A stretch of DNA of 64,000 nt from Paraburkholderia sp. HP33-1 (GCF_021390595.1 NZ_JAJEJR010000001.1:2108001-2172000); one strand, 5' to 3'. Counted from the stretch's first letter, positions 20,765-36,250 are shown. Numbers and translations are program-made. Notes: a model not told the origin generated them from the letters alone.

Positions 20765-21649
20765 TCAGGCGCAGAATCCCTCGATCAACGCGGCGATCTG
20801 CTCCGGCTGGTCGTGATGCACCATGTGGCCCGCGCCGTCGATGATCTTCTCGCGCCAGTCCGGAAACGCCTGAAAACGCGCCTTGAATTCGTCGAGGGGG
20901 ATGTCACCGGCGATCTGTGTGAGCGTCGGCGAGCCGGCGGCCTCGACATGCAGCACCTTCGCGCTGACCTTGCGCCACACCGCCATCACCTCGTCGAGGC
21001 GATACAGCGTCGGGCCGCGGACCTTATGCGCCGGATCGGCGAGCAGCATGAAGCGCCCTTCGCCGTCCGGCTTCGACCAGTGTTGCGCGAGAAACTGCGC
21101 GCGCCGCGGCTCGAGACGCGGATTGGTTTTGATCAGGCGCGCGGCGACGTCGTCGAGCGACGCATAGCGCTTCAGCTGCGGCGGATCGCGCAATTCGTCG
21201 AGCCAGTTAACGAGACGCTTCGGCGCCTGCGCCGGATGCGATGGCGCGAGCCCGAAGCCCTCCAGATCGACCACCCGCCGCACCCGCTGCGGCCGCACGC
21301 CCGCGTACAGGCACACGACGTTCGCACCCAGGCTGTGACCGACGAGGTTCACCTCGCCGTTCGGAGCGTAGTGGTCGATCAGCGCGTCGAGATCACCGAG
21401 ATAGTCCTGCACCCAGTAGCTGCCGCCGCCGCGCTCGGCGACCGGCCAGTCGGACAGGCCAAAGCCGCGCAGATCGGGCGCGATCACCTGCCAGTCGCCG
21501 CCGAGCGCATCGACGACGAACTGGAACGACGCGCCGACGTCCATCCAGCCGTGCAGCATGAACAGCGTCGGCGCCTCGGGATGCCCCCAGCGCCGCACGT
21601 GCAGCCGGACGCCGCGCACGGCAACGAACTCAGAGCGGGAAGTATTCAT
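20765..21649 (-). CDS. Alpha/beta hydrolase
   Basis: A 294-residue alpha/beta-hydrolase with oxyanion segment LHGWMDVGASF, nucleophile Ser106 in VGHSLGAN and the catalytic His in GAGHMVHHD near the end. It resembles the MhpC/epoxide-hydrolase-like group, but the substrate cannot be told. I chose the ATG at 21647-21649; a GTG five codons upstream is an alternative. A TATAAT on the minus strand about 35 bases upstream supports its own promoter at the head of this block. Confidence 0.85.
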   Translation of the reverse strand: MNTSRSEFVAVRGVRLHVRRWGHPEAPTLFMLHGWMDVGASFQFVVDALGGDWQVIAPDLRGFGLSDWPVAERGGGSYWVQDYLGDLDALIDHYAPNGEVNLVGHSLGANVVCLYAGVRPQRVRRVVDLEGFGLAPSHPAQAPKRLVNWLDELRDPPQLKRYASLDDVAARLIKTNPRLEPRRAQFLAQHWSKPDGEGRFMLLADPAHKVRGPTLYRLDEVMAVWRKVSAKVLHVEAAGSPTLTQIAGDIPLDEFKARFQAFPDWREKIIDGAGHMVHHDQPEQIAALIEGFCA

Positions 21650-21683
21650 GAACGGCACACCCACAAAAAAGAATGGTCGTTCG

Positions 21684-21689
21684 ATTATA
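21684..21689 (-). promoter_or_regulatory. -10 box for the alpha/beta hydrolase gene
   Basis: A perfect minus-strand TATAAT lies 35 bases before the ATG in the short gap to the DUF455 gene. No clear -35 hexamer is seen at 16-18 bases. Confidence 0.45.
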
Positions 21690-21718
21690 GGGACAGCAGC
21701 GCAAGAAGTGGTAACGCA

Positions 21719-22615
21719 TTATTGAGGCGACGCTCGGTCGTCCGTTGCCCGCGCGGCTTGCTGCGCATCCTGGCGCGCGAGCGCGGCGAGTTCGGCGTCG
21801 TCGAAGCCGGCGTCGCGGCGCGCTTCGAAATTGAACGGGCCGCGCAGTTTCGGCGCGTGGTACTGGTCGGCGAGGCGCATATAGGTGTCGTGCGGATCGA
21901 GGCCGTCCGCGTCGCACAGGTGGCGAAACCAGAGGTTGCCGATCAGCACGTGGCCGATTTCATCGCGCAGGATCACGTCGAGAATCGCCGCCGACGCGAC
22001 ATCGCCGGCCTGCTGCAAACGCGCGCGAATCGGCGGCGACGCGTCGAGGCCGCGCGCTTCGAGCGTGCGCGGCACGAGCGCCATGCGCGCAAGCACGTCG
22101 CCACGGGTGCGCTCGCACATGTCCCACAGGCCGCCGTGCGCCGGGAAATCGCCGTACGCGTGACCGTATTCGGCGAGACGCGCGGCGAGCAGCGAATAGT
22201 GATACGCCTCTTCGGCGGCGACCTTGAGCCAGTCGGTATAGAACGCGGCGGGCATTTGAGCGAAGCGCCAGACAGCGTCGAGCGCCAGATTGATCGCGTT
22301 GAACTCGATATGCGCGAGCGCATGGAGGAGCACTGCGCGACCCTGCGGCGACTGCATGCTGCGTCGGCCGAGCTGGCGCGGTTCGACCAGTTCGGGCCGC
22401 TCGGGGCGGCCCGGCAGGTCGGCGGGCTCGGCAAGGTTGAGGCTGGCATTCCAGAGCGCCCGGCCGTCGAGTACCGCCGCGTACAGTTCGCGGACCGCCG
22501 CGGCCTTCGCGGCCGGATCCCGCTCTCGCAACGCGGCGAGCGCGGCGTTGCGCGCGCACGACGGCTCGTCGCGAGGATTCGATGCGGGAGAAGCGAGGGA
22601 AGCAGCGGACGTCAT
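21719..22615 (-). CDS. DUF455 ferritin-like protein
   Basis: A 298-residue member of the DUF455 family, which has a ferritin-like four-helix fold and no established function. Candidate di-metal ligands are in HALAHIEFNAINLALDA, AAEEAYHYSLLAARL and LRDEIGHVLIGN, each with the E-x-x-H pattern of the fold. The ATG at 22613-22615 (MTSAASLAS) is preferred, since the frame upstream of it reads through sequence that looks intergenic. The gene is divergent from the gamma-carbonic anhydrase gene. Confidence 0.82.
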   Translation of the reverse strand: MTSAASLASPASNPRDEPSCARNAALAALRERDPAAKAAAVRELYAAVLDGRALWNASLNLAEPADLPGRPERPELVEPRQLGRRSMQSPQGRAVLLHALAHIEFNAINLALDAVWRFAQMPAAFYTDWLKVAAEEAYHYSLLAARLAEYGHAYGDFPAHGGLWDMCERTRGDVLARMALVPRTLEARGLDASPPIRARLQQAGDVASAAILDVILRDEIGHVLIGNLWFRHLCDADGLDPHDTYMRLADQYHAPKLRGPFNFEARRDAGFDDAELAALARQDAQQAARATDDRASPQ

Positions 22616-22872
22616 GACGAACAGATCGGCGATGGAAGCGTTAAAGGCGAAGGACCGTCGGCCAGGCGGCCCAAGCACACAACCGTTTACAATACCCGAT
22701 TCGACCATTCGGCGCGCTTTCGGGCACGCCCGTCAGTTGGCGACGCAGGACTTCCAATTTCGCACCGCGCCGGGCGTACACCGTCCTGCCGGTGTGCGGC
22801 AACCGATCAGGCAACCATCGTGCAAGCGATCGGAGTCACCCAATACCGGGCTCCGACCGACGAGGAGACATT

Positions 22873-23397
22873 GTGACGATTTACAAGCTGGGCGAAGCCG
22901 CCCCGATCATTCATGAAAGCGTGTTTGTCGCCGATTCAGCGAACATCATCGGCAACGTGACGCTCGAGGAGAACGCGAGCGTGTGGTTCGGCGCGACGCT
23001 GCGCGGCGACAACGAGCCGATTACGATCGGTGCCGGCAGCAACGTGCAGGAAAACGCGGTGCTGCACACCGACCCCGGCTATCCGCTGACGGTCGAGCCG
23101 AACGTGACGATCGGCCATCAGGCGATGCTGCACGGCTGCACGATCAAGGAAGGCGCGTTGATCGGAATTCAGGCGGTGGTCTTGAATGGCGCGGTGATCG
23201 GCCGCAACTGTCTGGTCGGAGCGGGGGCCATCGTCACCGAGGGCAAGGTGTTTCCCGACAATACGCTGATCCTCGGCGCGCCCGCGAAGGCGGTACGCGA
23301 ACTGACGGAAGCGGATATCGCCAACATGCAGCGCGGCACGGCAAGCTATGCCGGGCGCCGCGATTATTTCAAGGCGCAGCTCGTACGCATCGGCTAG
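22873..23397 (+). CDS. Gamma-carbonic anhydrase family protein
   Basis: A 174-residue left-handed beta-helix protein of the gamma-carbonic anhydrase/YrdA group. Zinc ligands are His65 (LHTDPGY), His82 and His87 (GHQAMLHGC), and hexapeptide repeats run through VLNGAVIGRNCLVGAGAIV. The start is a GTG at 22873-22875 with GAGGAGA five bases upstream. The frame stays open further 5', but without a ribosome site. Activity as a carbonic anhydrase is not proven for all family members. Confidence 0.9.
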   Translation: MTIYKLGEAAPIIHESVFVADSANIIGNVTLEENASVWFGATLRGDNEPITIGAGSNVQENAVLHTDPGYPLTVEPNVTIGHQAMLHGCTIKEGALIGIQAVVLNGAVIGRNCLVGAGAIVTEGKVFPDNTLILGAPAKAVRELTEADIANMQRGTASYAGRRDYFKAQLVRIG

Positions 23398-23462
23398 AAG
23401 GCCGGCGCGCGCGGCGCGCAAAGGCGCGGCATCACGCCGCGCCATTCCAGCGAGGAAAAGTT

Positions 23463-24413
23463 GTGAGCGACCAGTTGCAAAAATTCATGTTCAGCGCGGC
23501 GCCGGTGCGCGGCGAGATCGTTTCCCTGCGCAATACCTGGCAGGACGTGCTGACGCGCCGCGATTATCCGGCGCCCGTGCGAACGATTCTGGGCGAAATG
23601 ATGGCTGCCTGCGCGCTGCTGTCGGCGAACCTGAAGTTCGACGGCACGCTAGTCATGCAGATTTTCGGCGATGGCCCGGTCAAGATGCTGGTCGTGCAGT
23701 GCAGCTCGAACCTGACGATGCGCGCCACCGCGAAGCTTTCCGGCGAAGCCGCCCATACGATCGACGACACGACCTCGCTCGTCGATCTGCTGAACGCGAG
23801 CGGCCACGGCCGCTGCGTGATCACGCTTGATCCGACCGAAAAGCAGCCCGGCCAGCAGCCGTACCAGAGTATCGTGCCGCTCTCGGGCGTGAACGGACCG
23901 CTGAATTCGATCTCCGAAGTGCTCGAGCACTACATGCATCACTCCGAGCAGCTCGACACGCGCATGTGGCTCGCGGCGAACACCGAGCGCGCGGTTGGCA
24001 TGCTGCTGCAGAAGCTGCCCGGCGACGGCGGCATCGTCCCGCATCCGGGCGAGCTCGACGCGGATACCTGGGAGCGCGTCTGCACGCTCGGCCGCACGCT
24101 ATCGCAGGACGAGCTGCTGAAGGAGGAACCGGAGACGGTGTTCCGGCGCCTCTTCTGGCAGGAAAACGTCCAGCATTTCGAACCGGTTACCGCGCGCTTC
24201 GAATGCACGTGTTCGCGCGAGAAAGTCGGCGCGATGCTGAAGATGCTCGGCCGCGATGAAGTCGACAGCGTGATCGAGGAACGCGGCCACGTCGAAATTC
24301 ACTGCGAGTTCTGCAATCAACGCTACGAGTTCGACCCGGTCGATGTCGCGCAACTTTTCGTGGTCGGAGGACTCTCACAAGGTGTGACGCCGGCAGCCGA
24401 GCAGCGGCACTAA
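23463..24413 (+). CDS. hslO: Redox-regulated chaperone Hsp33
   Basis: Hsp33 is a holdase switched on by oxidation of a zinc-bound cysteine centre. The four switch cysteines are present: Cys248 and Cys250 in CTC, and Cys281 and Cys284 in CEFC. The 316-residue length is normal. The GTG start at 23463-23465 follows GAGGAAAAG; the frame is open 160 codons upstream only because it overlaps the carbonic anhydrase gene in another phase. It lies 65 bases after that gene and ends at a strong terminator. Confidence 0.96.
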   Translation: MSDQLQKFMFSAAPVRGEIVSLRNTWQDVLTRRDYPAPVRTILGEMMAACALLSANLKFDGTLVMQIFGDGPVKMLVVQCSSNLTMRATAKLSGEAAHTIDDTTSLVDLLNASGHGRCVITLDPTEKQPGQQPYQSIVPLSGVNGPLNSISEVLEHYMHHSEQLDTRMWLAANTERAVGMLLQKLPGDGGIVPHPGELDADTWERVCTLGRTLSQDELLKEEPETVFRRLFWQENVQHFEPVTARFECTCSREKVGAMLKMLGRDEVDSVIEERGHVEIHCEFCNQRYEFDPVDVAQLFVVGGLSQGVTPAAEQRH

Positions 24414-24477
24414 ACCGCGTTTTCACTGAAGCGGACTACGTACCGGCGAACTGATCGTACTGTACGGTGGAGTCCCC

Positions 24478-24526
24478 AACGCGCCGCCCCATGCCTCGTC
24501 ACGGCTCGGGCGGCGCGTTGCTTTTA
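24478..24526 (+). terminator. Intrinsic terminator of hslO
   Basis: AACGCGCCGCCC and GGGCGGCGCGTT form a perfect 12-bp stem with an 18-base loop, followed by GCTTTTAA. It lies about 65 bases past the hslO stop. Confidence 0.8.
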
Positions 24527-24609
24527 ATCGCGGCGTTGATACATTGAAGGGATGCGGCGCCGCGCGTCGGGAGAACCTGGTCAAGCCTCGGTCCGATGGA
24601 GATTCGACC

Positions 24610-24975
24610 ATGAAACACAAGCTTTCGTTGGTACTAGCCGTCGCCGCGGGCAGCGCGGCGCTAGCCGGCTGCTCGATCGATCCACCCGGTCCAGCGCCGA
24701 TTCTGAGCCGTCTGCCGCCCGATCAGGCTGAGGCCGTCAGCCATGCGCAGACGCTGACGCCAGAAGAACGCGCGCGCTATGACGCGATCGAGCAACAGGT
24801 CATGTTCGAACAGGATCAGACGATGGCCGCGGACGCCGCCGCGCAAGCCTGGCAACGCTATTACTCGCGCTCGCCGCCCGTGAGGTTTTCTGCAGGCTTC
24901 GGAACCGGCGGCTGGGGACGCGGTGGCTGGGGAACCGGGATTGGCGTCGGTTTCGGGCCGTATTGGGGCTGGTAG
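24610..24975 (+). CDS. Small putative lipoprotein
   Basis: A 121-residue conserved-looking protein of unknown function. The signal peptide MKHKLSLVLAVAAGSAALAGC ends in the lipobox LAGC with Cys21, so it should be lipidated. The middle is helical and acidic, and the last 25 residues are a Gly/Trp-rich tail (GWGRGGWGTGIGVGFG). The ATG at 24610 follows GGAG at eight bases, and the upstream in-frame ATG lacks both signal and ribosome site. It has its own terminator. Confidence 0.75.
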   Translation: MKHKLSLVLAVAAGSAALAGCSIDPPGPAPILSRLPPDQAEAVSHAQTLTPEERARYDAIEQQVMFEQDQTMAADAAAQAWQRYYSRSPPVRFSAGFGTGGWGRGGWGTGIGVGFGPYWGW

Positions 24976-24997
24976 CAGCGAATACGACAGCACCAGA

Positions 24998-25036
24998 CAA
25001 AAAAAGCGCGGTTCACTTTGAACCGCGCTTTTTTTG
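24998..25036. terminator. Bidirectional terminator
   Basis: A 9-bp stem (GCGCGGTTC/GAACCGCGC) is flanked by seven A on one side and seven T on the other, so it can end both the lipoprotein gene on the plus strand and ftsB on the minus strand. Confidence 0.92.
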
Positions 25037-25072
25037 CGCCCTTCCTGCAGAGCCGATCCGAGCTATCCGAGC

Positions 25073-25510
25073 TCAGTGCGCCGGCTTCTTCTCCTTCGCA
25101 GCCGCCGCCTTCCCGCCACGCTTGCGCTCCGGCTTCGCGCGCGACTCCGGATTCGGCACCACGTGCAGCGGCGCGGCCGACACCTCACCGCGGGTCGAAG
25201 TATCCGTCGACGGCGCGTTCGGCGTCGGCAACGGCTGGTTCGGCGACACGAACTGCACGAACACTTCGCCGTCCTTGACCATGCCCATTTCGTAGCGCGC
25301 CCGCTCTTCGACCGCAGCCGTGCCATTCTGAAGGTCCTGCACTTCCCCCTGAATGCGCTCGTTGCGCAGCTTCGCGTCGGCATTCTTCTGCAGTTGCTGC
25401 GCGAGTTGACCCTGCAACTCATGCACGCGCAGCCAGCCGCCGTGCCCCCACCAGAGCGGGTACTGGATCAACGCCAGCAGAACGATCAGGACAGCAGTGA
25501 CAAGCCGCAT
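25073..25510 (-). CDS. ftsB: Cell division protein FtsB
   Basis: FtsB is a bitopic protein that joins FtsL and FtsQ in the divisome. The 145-residue sequence has a membrane segment near residues 3-20, a periplasmic coiled coil around residues 28-65 ([20 protein letters not shown]), and the conserved [17 protein letters not shown]. The remaining 50 residues are an Ala/Lys/Pro-rich tail longer than in E. coli (103 residues). The position after enolase is the conserved one. Confidence 0.94.
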   Translation of the reverse strand: MRLVTAVLIVLLALIQYPLWWGHGGWLRVHELQGQLAQQLQKNADAKLRNERIQGEVQDLQNGTAAVEERARYEMGMVKDGEVFVQFVSPNQPLPTPNAPSTDTSTRGEVSAAPLHVVPNPESRAKPERKRGGKAAAAKEKKPAH

Positions 25511-25531
25511 GAAGTAAGCACAGTAAATACG

Positions 25532-25560
25532 CGCCGCCCTGCGCTATACGCAGGGCGGCG
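25532..25560. other. Perfect 12-bp hairpin between eno and ftsB
   Basis: CGCCGCCCTGCG and CGCAGGGCGGCG form a perfect stem with a 5-base loop. No T run follows on the minus strand (GCGTATTTACTG), so it is not a standard terminator. It may protect or process the 3' end of the eno message. Confidence 0.55.
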
Positions 25561-25623
25561 AGGTCAATCAGAGACGAAGGATAACCGGCTCATCGATCGG
25601 CGCGAACAATCCGGCGAAAACGC

Positions 25624-27069
<1,446 letters not shown>

Positions 27070-27072
27070 CTA

Positions 27073-30496
<3,424 letters not shown>

Positions 30497-30614
30497 CTGC
30501 GGCTATCTCCGTTGTGTTTTTTTGAGCGTCGGCGGGTGCTTTGCCTTTGCCGCTGCTTATACCGCTGCTGGTGCCTGTCGTTCGCGCTGTGGCACCCATC
30601 GAGCCGCCACGCAC

Positions 30615-33245
30615 TCAGCGCTCCATCCAGTAGCGGCGCTGCGTATCGCGATAGCGCTCGAGCGTAAGTGCGGCGCCCCCCTCACCCTGTGCGCCCGGAT
30701 CGACGTCGACCCGCACCGCGCCGTCGCGATCGCTGCGCCCGAGTTCGATATGACGCGCCACGTAGCGCGCGAACACGCCGTCATTCGGATGATGGAAGCG
30801 ATTCTCGTAGCCTACCTGAAATAACGCGATGGACGGATCGACAGAGTCGAGGAACGGCTCAGTCGACGACGTCCTGCTGCCATGATGCGGCACCATCAAC
30901 ACTTGCGATCTCAGCATGCTGCGATCGCGCGCGAGCAGCACGCGTTCGGTTGGCGCTTCGATGTCGGCGGTCAGCAGGGCCGCAAAACCCGGCGCGTCCG
31001 CGCCGGCGCGCGTCAACGCCTGGTCTGCGGTAATGGCCGGCAAGGGGCTGACCCTGAGCACACAGCAATGATCGTTCGACCTCGCCGTGAACGCCCCAGC
31101 GTCCGGCCACAGCACGTTGAACTCGACACCGTCCCATTGCCAGCGCTGCCCCGCCACGCACGGCAGCGTCTGCGCGCCGTGCTGCTTCGCCTTCGGCCAC
31201 AACGCATGGTCCGGCTCCAGTCCGGCCACCAACTGACGCACCTCGATCGCATCGAGCACAGCCTGCGCGCCGCCCGCGTGATCCGAATCAGCGTGACTGA
31301 CCATCAGCGTATCGAGCGTCGTCACGCCTTGCGCCTGCAGGAACGGCACCACCACCCGCTCGCCCGCGTGCGTCGATTCCGGACCGGGCCCAGTATCGAA
31401 CAGCAACGCATGATGCGCGGTCTGTACGAGCACCGACGCGCCCTGCCCGACGTCGAGCGCAGTCAGACGGAACGCCCCCGATGGCTCGGCGAGCGCGCCG
31501 TCTGCGCTCGGCAGCAGAAGCGGCAGCCACGTCAGCGGCGCGGCCCAGCGCAACGGCCAGCCGCGCGGCGCGAGACACCACAGCACACCGAGCGCCGCCG
31601 CGGCGAGCGCCCACGCGTGCGGCTGCGGCAACCACCAGAGCGGCCAGCGCGGTCCCGACAACAGCTGCAAGCCGGCCACGAGACCATCGAGCAGCGTGTG
31701 CGCGGTGCGCCACGCGAACGCATCGAGCGGCACAGGCAACGCGACGCCCGCGAGCACCGTCGGCGTAACCAGCAGGCTCACCCACGGAATCGCAAACGCG
31801 TTCGCGAGCGGACCGGCGAGCGGAATCTGCGCGAACCAGTACACGGTCAGGGGCGCGAGCGCGACCGTCACCGCGAACTGTACGTGCGCGGCGCTGCGCA
31901 GCCGTTCGACGAGCGCGCGCAGACGTCGCTGCAACGTCGGACGCAACGCCTGCCACCAGGCCCGCGCACCGCTGCCACCCTCGTCCTGAGCATGGCGAGA
32001 CGCCTGAATACCCCGCCCACGCAGCCGTGCGGACATCGCGAACAGGATCGCGCCGACCGCGCAGAACGACAGCCAGAATCCGGCCGACACGACCGCCCAC
32101 GGATCGATCAGCAGCACCAGCCCGAGCGCCCACGCGAGCACCGTGGAGCGCCCGAGCTGACGGCCGCTGACGAACGCCAGCGCGACGAGCGCCGCCATCC
32201 ACAGTGCGCGTTGCGCCGGCAGGTTGAAGCCGGCGAGCACCGCAAACAGCGCCGCGAACATCGCACCGGCCGTCACGCCGACGAGCTGCGCGGGCAAGCG
32301 CAGCGGCCAGTTGCGGCCGACCCACCCCGAGCGGCGCCACACCGCGGCCACGAGCCAGCCGGCCAGAGCCGCGGCGAGGCCGATGTGCAACCCGGAAATC
32401 GCCACCAGATGACTCGTGCCGGTGCCACGCATCCATAGCCAGTCGGCGGCGCTCATTTCGTCCTGCGCGCCGATCGCGAGCGCAACGACAATGCCGCGAT
32501 GCGGCGCATCGGCGAGCACCGTGTCGATACGCGCACGCAACGCGGCGCGCCAGCGGTCGACCAGCACGGCGAGTCCGCGCGCGTGACCGGGAAGGCGCCG
32601 CGCTTGACCCGGCGCGCTCACGTAGCCGGTCGCGCGGACGTTGCGCGCGAGCAGGTTCGCCTCGGTATCGCGCACGCCGAAATTCGCGTTGCCGTGCGGA
32701 CGCTTCAAGCGCACGGTCAGACGCCAGCGCTCGCCCGGTTCGAGCCGCGGCGCCGGGGCGCCGCGCGCGATCCACGTCAGTTGGATTACGCGGGGGAAAG
32801 CGGCGAGCCGCGCATCGTTGGTGTCGACGTTGAACAGGAAGCGTGCGCCTTTGCCGTCGCGCGTCGGCAACCCCTTGATACTGCCGGTGACCTCGATATC
32901 GCGTCCTTCCCAAGCGTGCGGCAAGCTCACGGCGAGTCGCGTTTGCGCGCGCCCGGCCGCATAGCCGAAGCCGACGCTGATCGCCGCGCACCACACGGCG
33001 CCCCAACCGACCATGCGCCGCACGCGGACCCCGCGCCATACCCGGTGAGCGGGCTGGTGCCAGGACCCATCTTCCTGCTCCGCACCCGCAGCGCCCGCCC
33101 CATCGCCGCGCAAGCCCCACACCGCAACGCCCATCGCCGCACAGCCAGCCAGTATCAACGCCCACCATCCGCCCGTACCCGGCAATTCCGCCTGCCGCTG
33201 CAGCCAGATCACCCCCAACGCAAACCCGCACCAGATCGCCCGCAT
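30615..33245 (-). CDS. comEC: ComEC/Rec2 DNA-uptake channel protein
   Basis: ComEC transports single-stranded DNA across the inner membrane during natural transformation. The 876-residue protein has N-terminal membrane helices, the OB-like DUF4131 region, the Competence domain with GTGTSHLVAISGLHIGLAA, further helices, and a C-terminal MBL-fold domain with HADSDHAGG near residue 650 and MVPHHGSRTSS. I chose the ATG at 33243-33245 because GAGGAGG lies directly upstream; the frame extends 26 codons further without a ribosome site. All domains look intact. Confidence 0.93.
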   Translation of the reverse strand: MRAIWCGFALGVIWLQRQAELPGTGGWWALILAGCAAMGVAVWGLRGDGAGAAGAEQEDGSWHQPAHRVWRGVRVRRMVGWGAVWCAAISVGFGYAAGRAQTRLAVSLPHAWEGRDIEVTGSIKGLPTRDGKGARFLFNVDTNDARLAAFPRVIQLTWIARGAPAPRLEPGERWRLTVRLKRPHGNANFGVRDTEANLLARNVRATGYVSAPGQARRLPGHARGLAVLVDRWRAALRARIDTVLADAPHRGIVVALAIGAQDEMSAADWLWMRGTGTSHLVAISGLHIGLAAALAGWLVAAVWRRSGWVGRNWPLRLPAQLVGVTAGAMFAALFAVLAGFNLPAQRALWMAALVALAFVSGRQLGRSTVLAWALGLVLLIDPWAVVSAGFWLSFCAVGAILFAMSARLRGRGIQASRHAQDEGGSGARAWWQALRPTLQRRLRALVERLRSAAHVQFAVTVALAPLTVYWFAQIPLAGPLANAFAIPWVSLLVTPTVLAGVALPVPLDAFAWRTAHTLLDGLVAGLQLLSGPRWPLWWLPQPHAWALAAAALGVLWCLAPRGWPLRWAAPLTWLPLLLPSADGALAEPSGAFRLTALDVGQGASVLVQTAHHALLFDTGPGPESTHAGERVVVPFLQAQGVTTLDTLMVSHADSDHAGGAQAVLDAIEVRQLVAGLEPDHALWPKAKQHGAQTLPCVAGQRWQWDGVEFNVLWPDAGAFTARSNDHCCVLRVSPLPAITADQALTRAGADAPGFAALLTADIEAPTERVLLARDRSMLRSQVLMVPHHGSRTSSTEPFLDSVDPSIALFQVGYENRFHHPNDGVFARYVARHIELGRSDRDGAVRVDVDPGAQGEGGAALTLERYRDTQRRYWMER

Positions 33246-33358
33246 TCGCCCTCCTCGCCGCTGGCGCCGGGCGTCGTCACGCGCCGGCGAACGGGCAGCA
33301 GCGAGCCCGCCGGGCGTGGGCATCGCCCGGCGCGAATCCCTTCAACCAACGGAATTGA

Positions 33359-34147
33359 TTATGCAGAGGAAAGTGCGAGTCGCGGCAGCGCGGCGAGCGC
33401 GTTAGCCGTTGTGCCAAGGGCGGCTGCGTCGGATGAGACACCGCGCAGTTGCGCGAGGCTCGCGCCGATCGCCGGAATCTGTTCGGGCGAATTGCGCTGC
33501 TTGTACATCCACGACGGCGGGATATCGGGCGCGTCAGTCTCGACGACGAGCGCGTCGAACGGCAGTTGCGCGGCGAGTCGCCGGATCTGCATCGCACGCT
33601 CGAACGTCAGGTTGCCGCCGAAGCCGAGATGCATGCCCTGATCGATATAAGCCTGAGCCTGCTGGAAACTGCCATTGAACGCGTGCGCGATGCCGCGGTG
33701 GATCTGATGCCGGCGCAACCCCTTGATCACCTGATCCTGCGATTTGCGCACATGGCAGATCACCGGCAAATCGAATTCGCGCGCGAGTTGCAACTGGCTG
33801 TTGTAGAAAAACTGCTGACGCTCATCGTCGAGACCGGCGACGAAATAGTCGAGCCCGATCTCGCCGATGCCAACGAAGCGTGGATCGTCGAGACTCGCCT
33901 CGATCTCCATGCGCAGCAGGTCGAGGTCAACGTCGACGGCGCCTGGCGTGTACATCGGATGAATGCCGAGCGCGTACGCGCCGCCGTCGACGCGATGCGC
34001 GAGTTCGCGCACCGCCGCGAAGTTCTGTCGCCCGATCGCCGGAATCACGATGCGCGACACGCCCGCATGGCGCGCGGACGCCGCGACCGCGTCACGGTCG
34101 GCGTCGAACTCCGAAGCGTCGAGATGGCAGTGCGTGTCGATCCACAT
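33359..34147 (-). CDS. TatD family metal-dependent hydrolase
   Basis: TatD-type TIM-barrel metalloenzyme; E. coli homologues act as 3'-5' exonucleases or DNases in DNA repair. The 262-residue protein begins MWIDTHCHLDASEFD with the HxH metal motif, and has GEIGLDYF, PVICHVRKS, HAFNGSFQQAQ and the late VETDAPDIPPSW. The ATG at 34145-34147 is preferred, because the upstream extension is not family-like. It could be TatD, YcfH or YjjV-like; the exact paralogue is not settled. Confidence 0.9.
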   Translation of the reverse strand: MWIDTHCHLDASEFDADRDAVAASARHAGVSRIVIPAIGRQNFAAVRELAHRVDGGAYALGIHPMYTPGAVDVDLDLLRMEIEASLDDPRFVGIGEIGLDYFVAGLDDERQQFFYNSQLQLAREFDLPVICHVRKSQDQVIKGLRRHQIHRGIAHAFNGSFQQAQAYIDQGMHLGFGGNLTFERAMQIRRLAAQLPFDALVVETDAPDIPPSWMYKQRNSPEQIPAIGASLAQLRGVSSDAAALGTTANALAALPRLALSSA

Positions 34148-34248
34148 GGGCTGTCTCGCTGGCAGTAGGACCGGACCGGAGGCGGCCTGGCGGTCCGCGG
34201 TGGCCGTCAGGCATCGCGGCAACTCGCAACGACCGTGCCGGACCGCAT

Positions 34249-34996
<748 letters not shown>

Positions 34997-35004
<8 letters not shown>

Positions 35005-36250
35005 AGCGCAGCGCCTCCGCCGGACGGACCTTCGCGCCGCGCCAGCTCGGATAGAGCGTCGCGAGCGCGGACAGCACGAATGCGATGATGCCGATGCGCG
35101 CGACGTCGGCCGGAACCAGCTCGGACGGCAGCTCGCTGATGAAGTACACCGACGGCGGCAGGAACTGCACGCCGAGCAGATGCTCGATCATCGGCACGAG
35201 CCACGGAATGCTCCACGCGATCAGACAGCCGAGCACGACGCCGGTCGCCGTGCCGATGAAGCCGATCGTCACGCCCTGCACGACGAAGATCTTCATGATC
35301 GAGCCGGGCTGCGCGCCGAGCGTGCGCAGGATCGCGATATCGGCCTGCTTGTTGGTCACCGTCATCACCAGCGACGACACCAGGTTGAACGCGGCCACGG
35401 CAATGATCAGCGTCAGGATGATGAACATCATGCGCTTTTCGATCTGCACCGCCGAGAACCAGGTCTTGTTCTGCTGGGTCCAGTCGCGAATGTACAGATC
35501 GCCTGACAGCGTGCGCGCGAGCTGATGCGCGACTTCCGGTGCGCGCTGCATGTCGGTCAGGCGCAGCCGCACGCCGGTCGGCGCGGGCAGCCGGAACAGC
35601 GCCTGCGCATCCTTGATGTTGATCAGCGCGAGCGTGCTGTCATATTCGTAATGGCCCGACTCGAAGATGCCGACCACCGTGAACTGCTTCAGGCGCGGCA
35701 GCATGCCGGCCGGCGTGATCGTGCCTTCGGGCGCGACGAGCGTGATCTTGTCGTTCAACTGCACGCCGAGACTGGCGGCGAGGTCCGCGCCGAGCACGAT
35801 GCCGAAGTCGCCCTGCACGAGATCGGTCAGCTTGCCGCCCTTCATTTCCTTGCCGATGTCGGACACTTCAGGCTCGAGCGTCGGCTCGACGCCGCGCAAC
35901 GCGACGCCGCTCACCGCGTCCTGGCGCGTGAGCAGCGCCTGCGCCTCGACATAGGGAGCCGCGCCGATCACCTGCCTGTTCTGGCGCGCTTCCTTGGCGG
36001 TCAGCTGCCAGTCGGGCATCGAACCGGTCGGCGAAAAGATCTCGACGTGCGCGAGCACCGACAACATGCGGTCGCGCACCTCTTTCTGAAAGCCGTTCAT
36101 CACCGACAGCACGACGATCAACGCCGCGACGCCAAGCGCGATGCCGGACATCGACACCAGCGCGATGAACGAAATGAAGCCGTTACCGGTCGTGCGCTTG
36201 CCGGCGCGCGTGTAGCGCCAGCCAATCTGCCATTCGTAGGGAAATTTCAA
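34997..36250 (-). CDS. Lipoprotein-releasing ABC transporter permease LolC/E
   Basis: Membrane subunit of the Lol exporter. The 417-residue protein has a first membrane helix in [20 protein letters not shown], a large periplasmic domain, and three C-terminal helices with the FtsX-type core [18 protein letters not shown] that contacts LolD. Only one permease gene accompanies lolD, so this organism may use a homodimeric LolF-like permease rather than LolC plus LolE. A second copy elsewhere cannot be excluded. Confidence 0.93.

Noticed and set aside
31288..33231. 647-residue minus-strand frame inside comEC
   Set aside because: Alternative frame of comEC, very rich in Arg/Ala/Gly and lacking membrane segments, while the comEC frame has complete domains.
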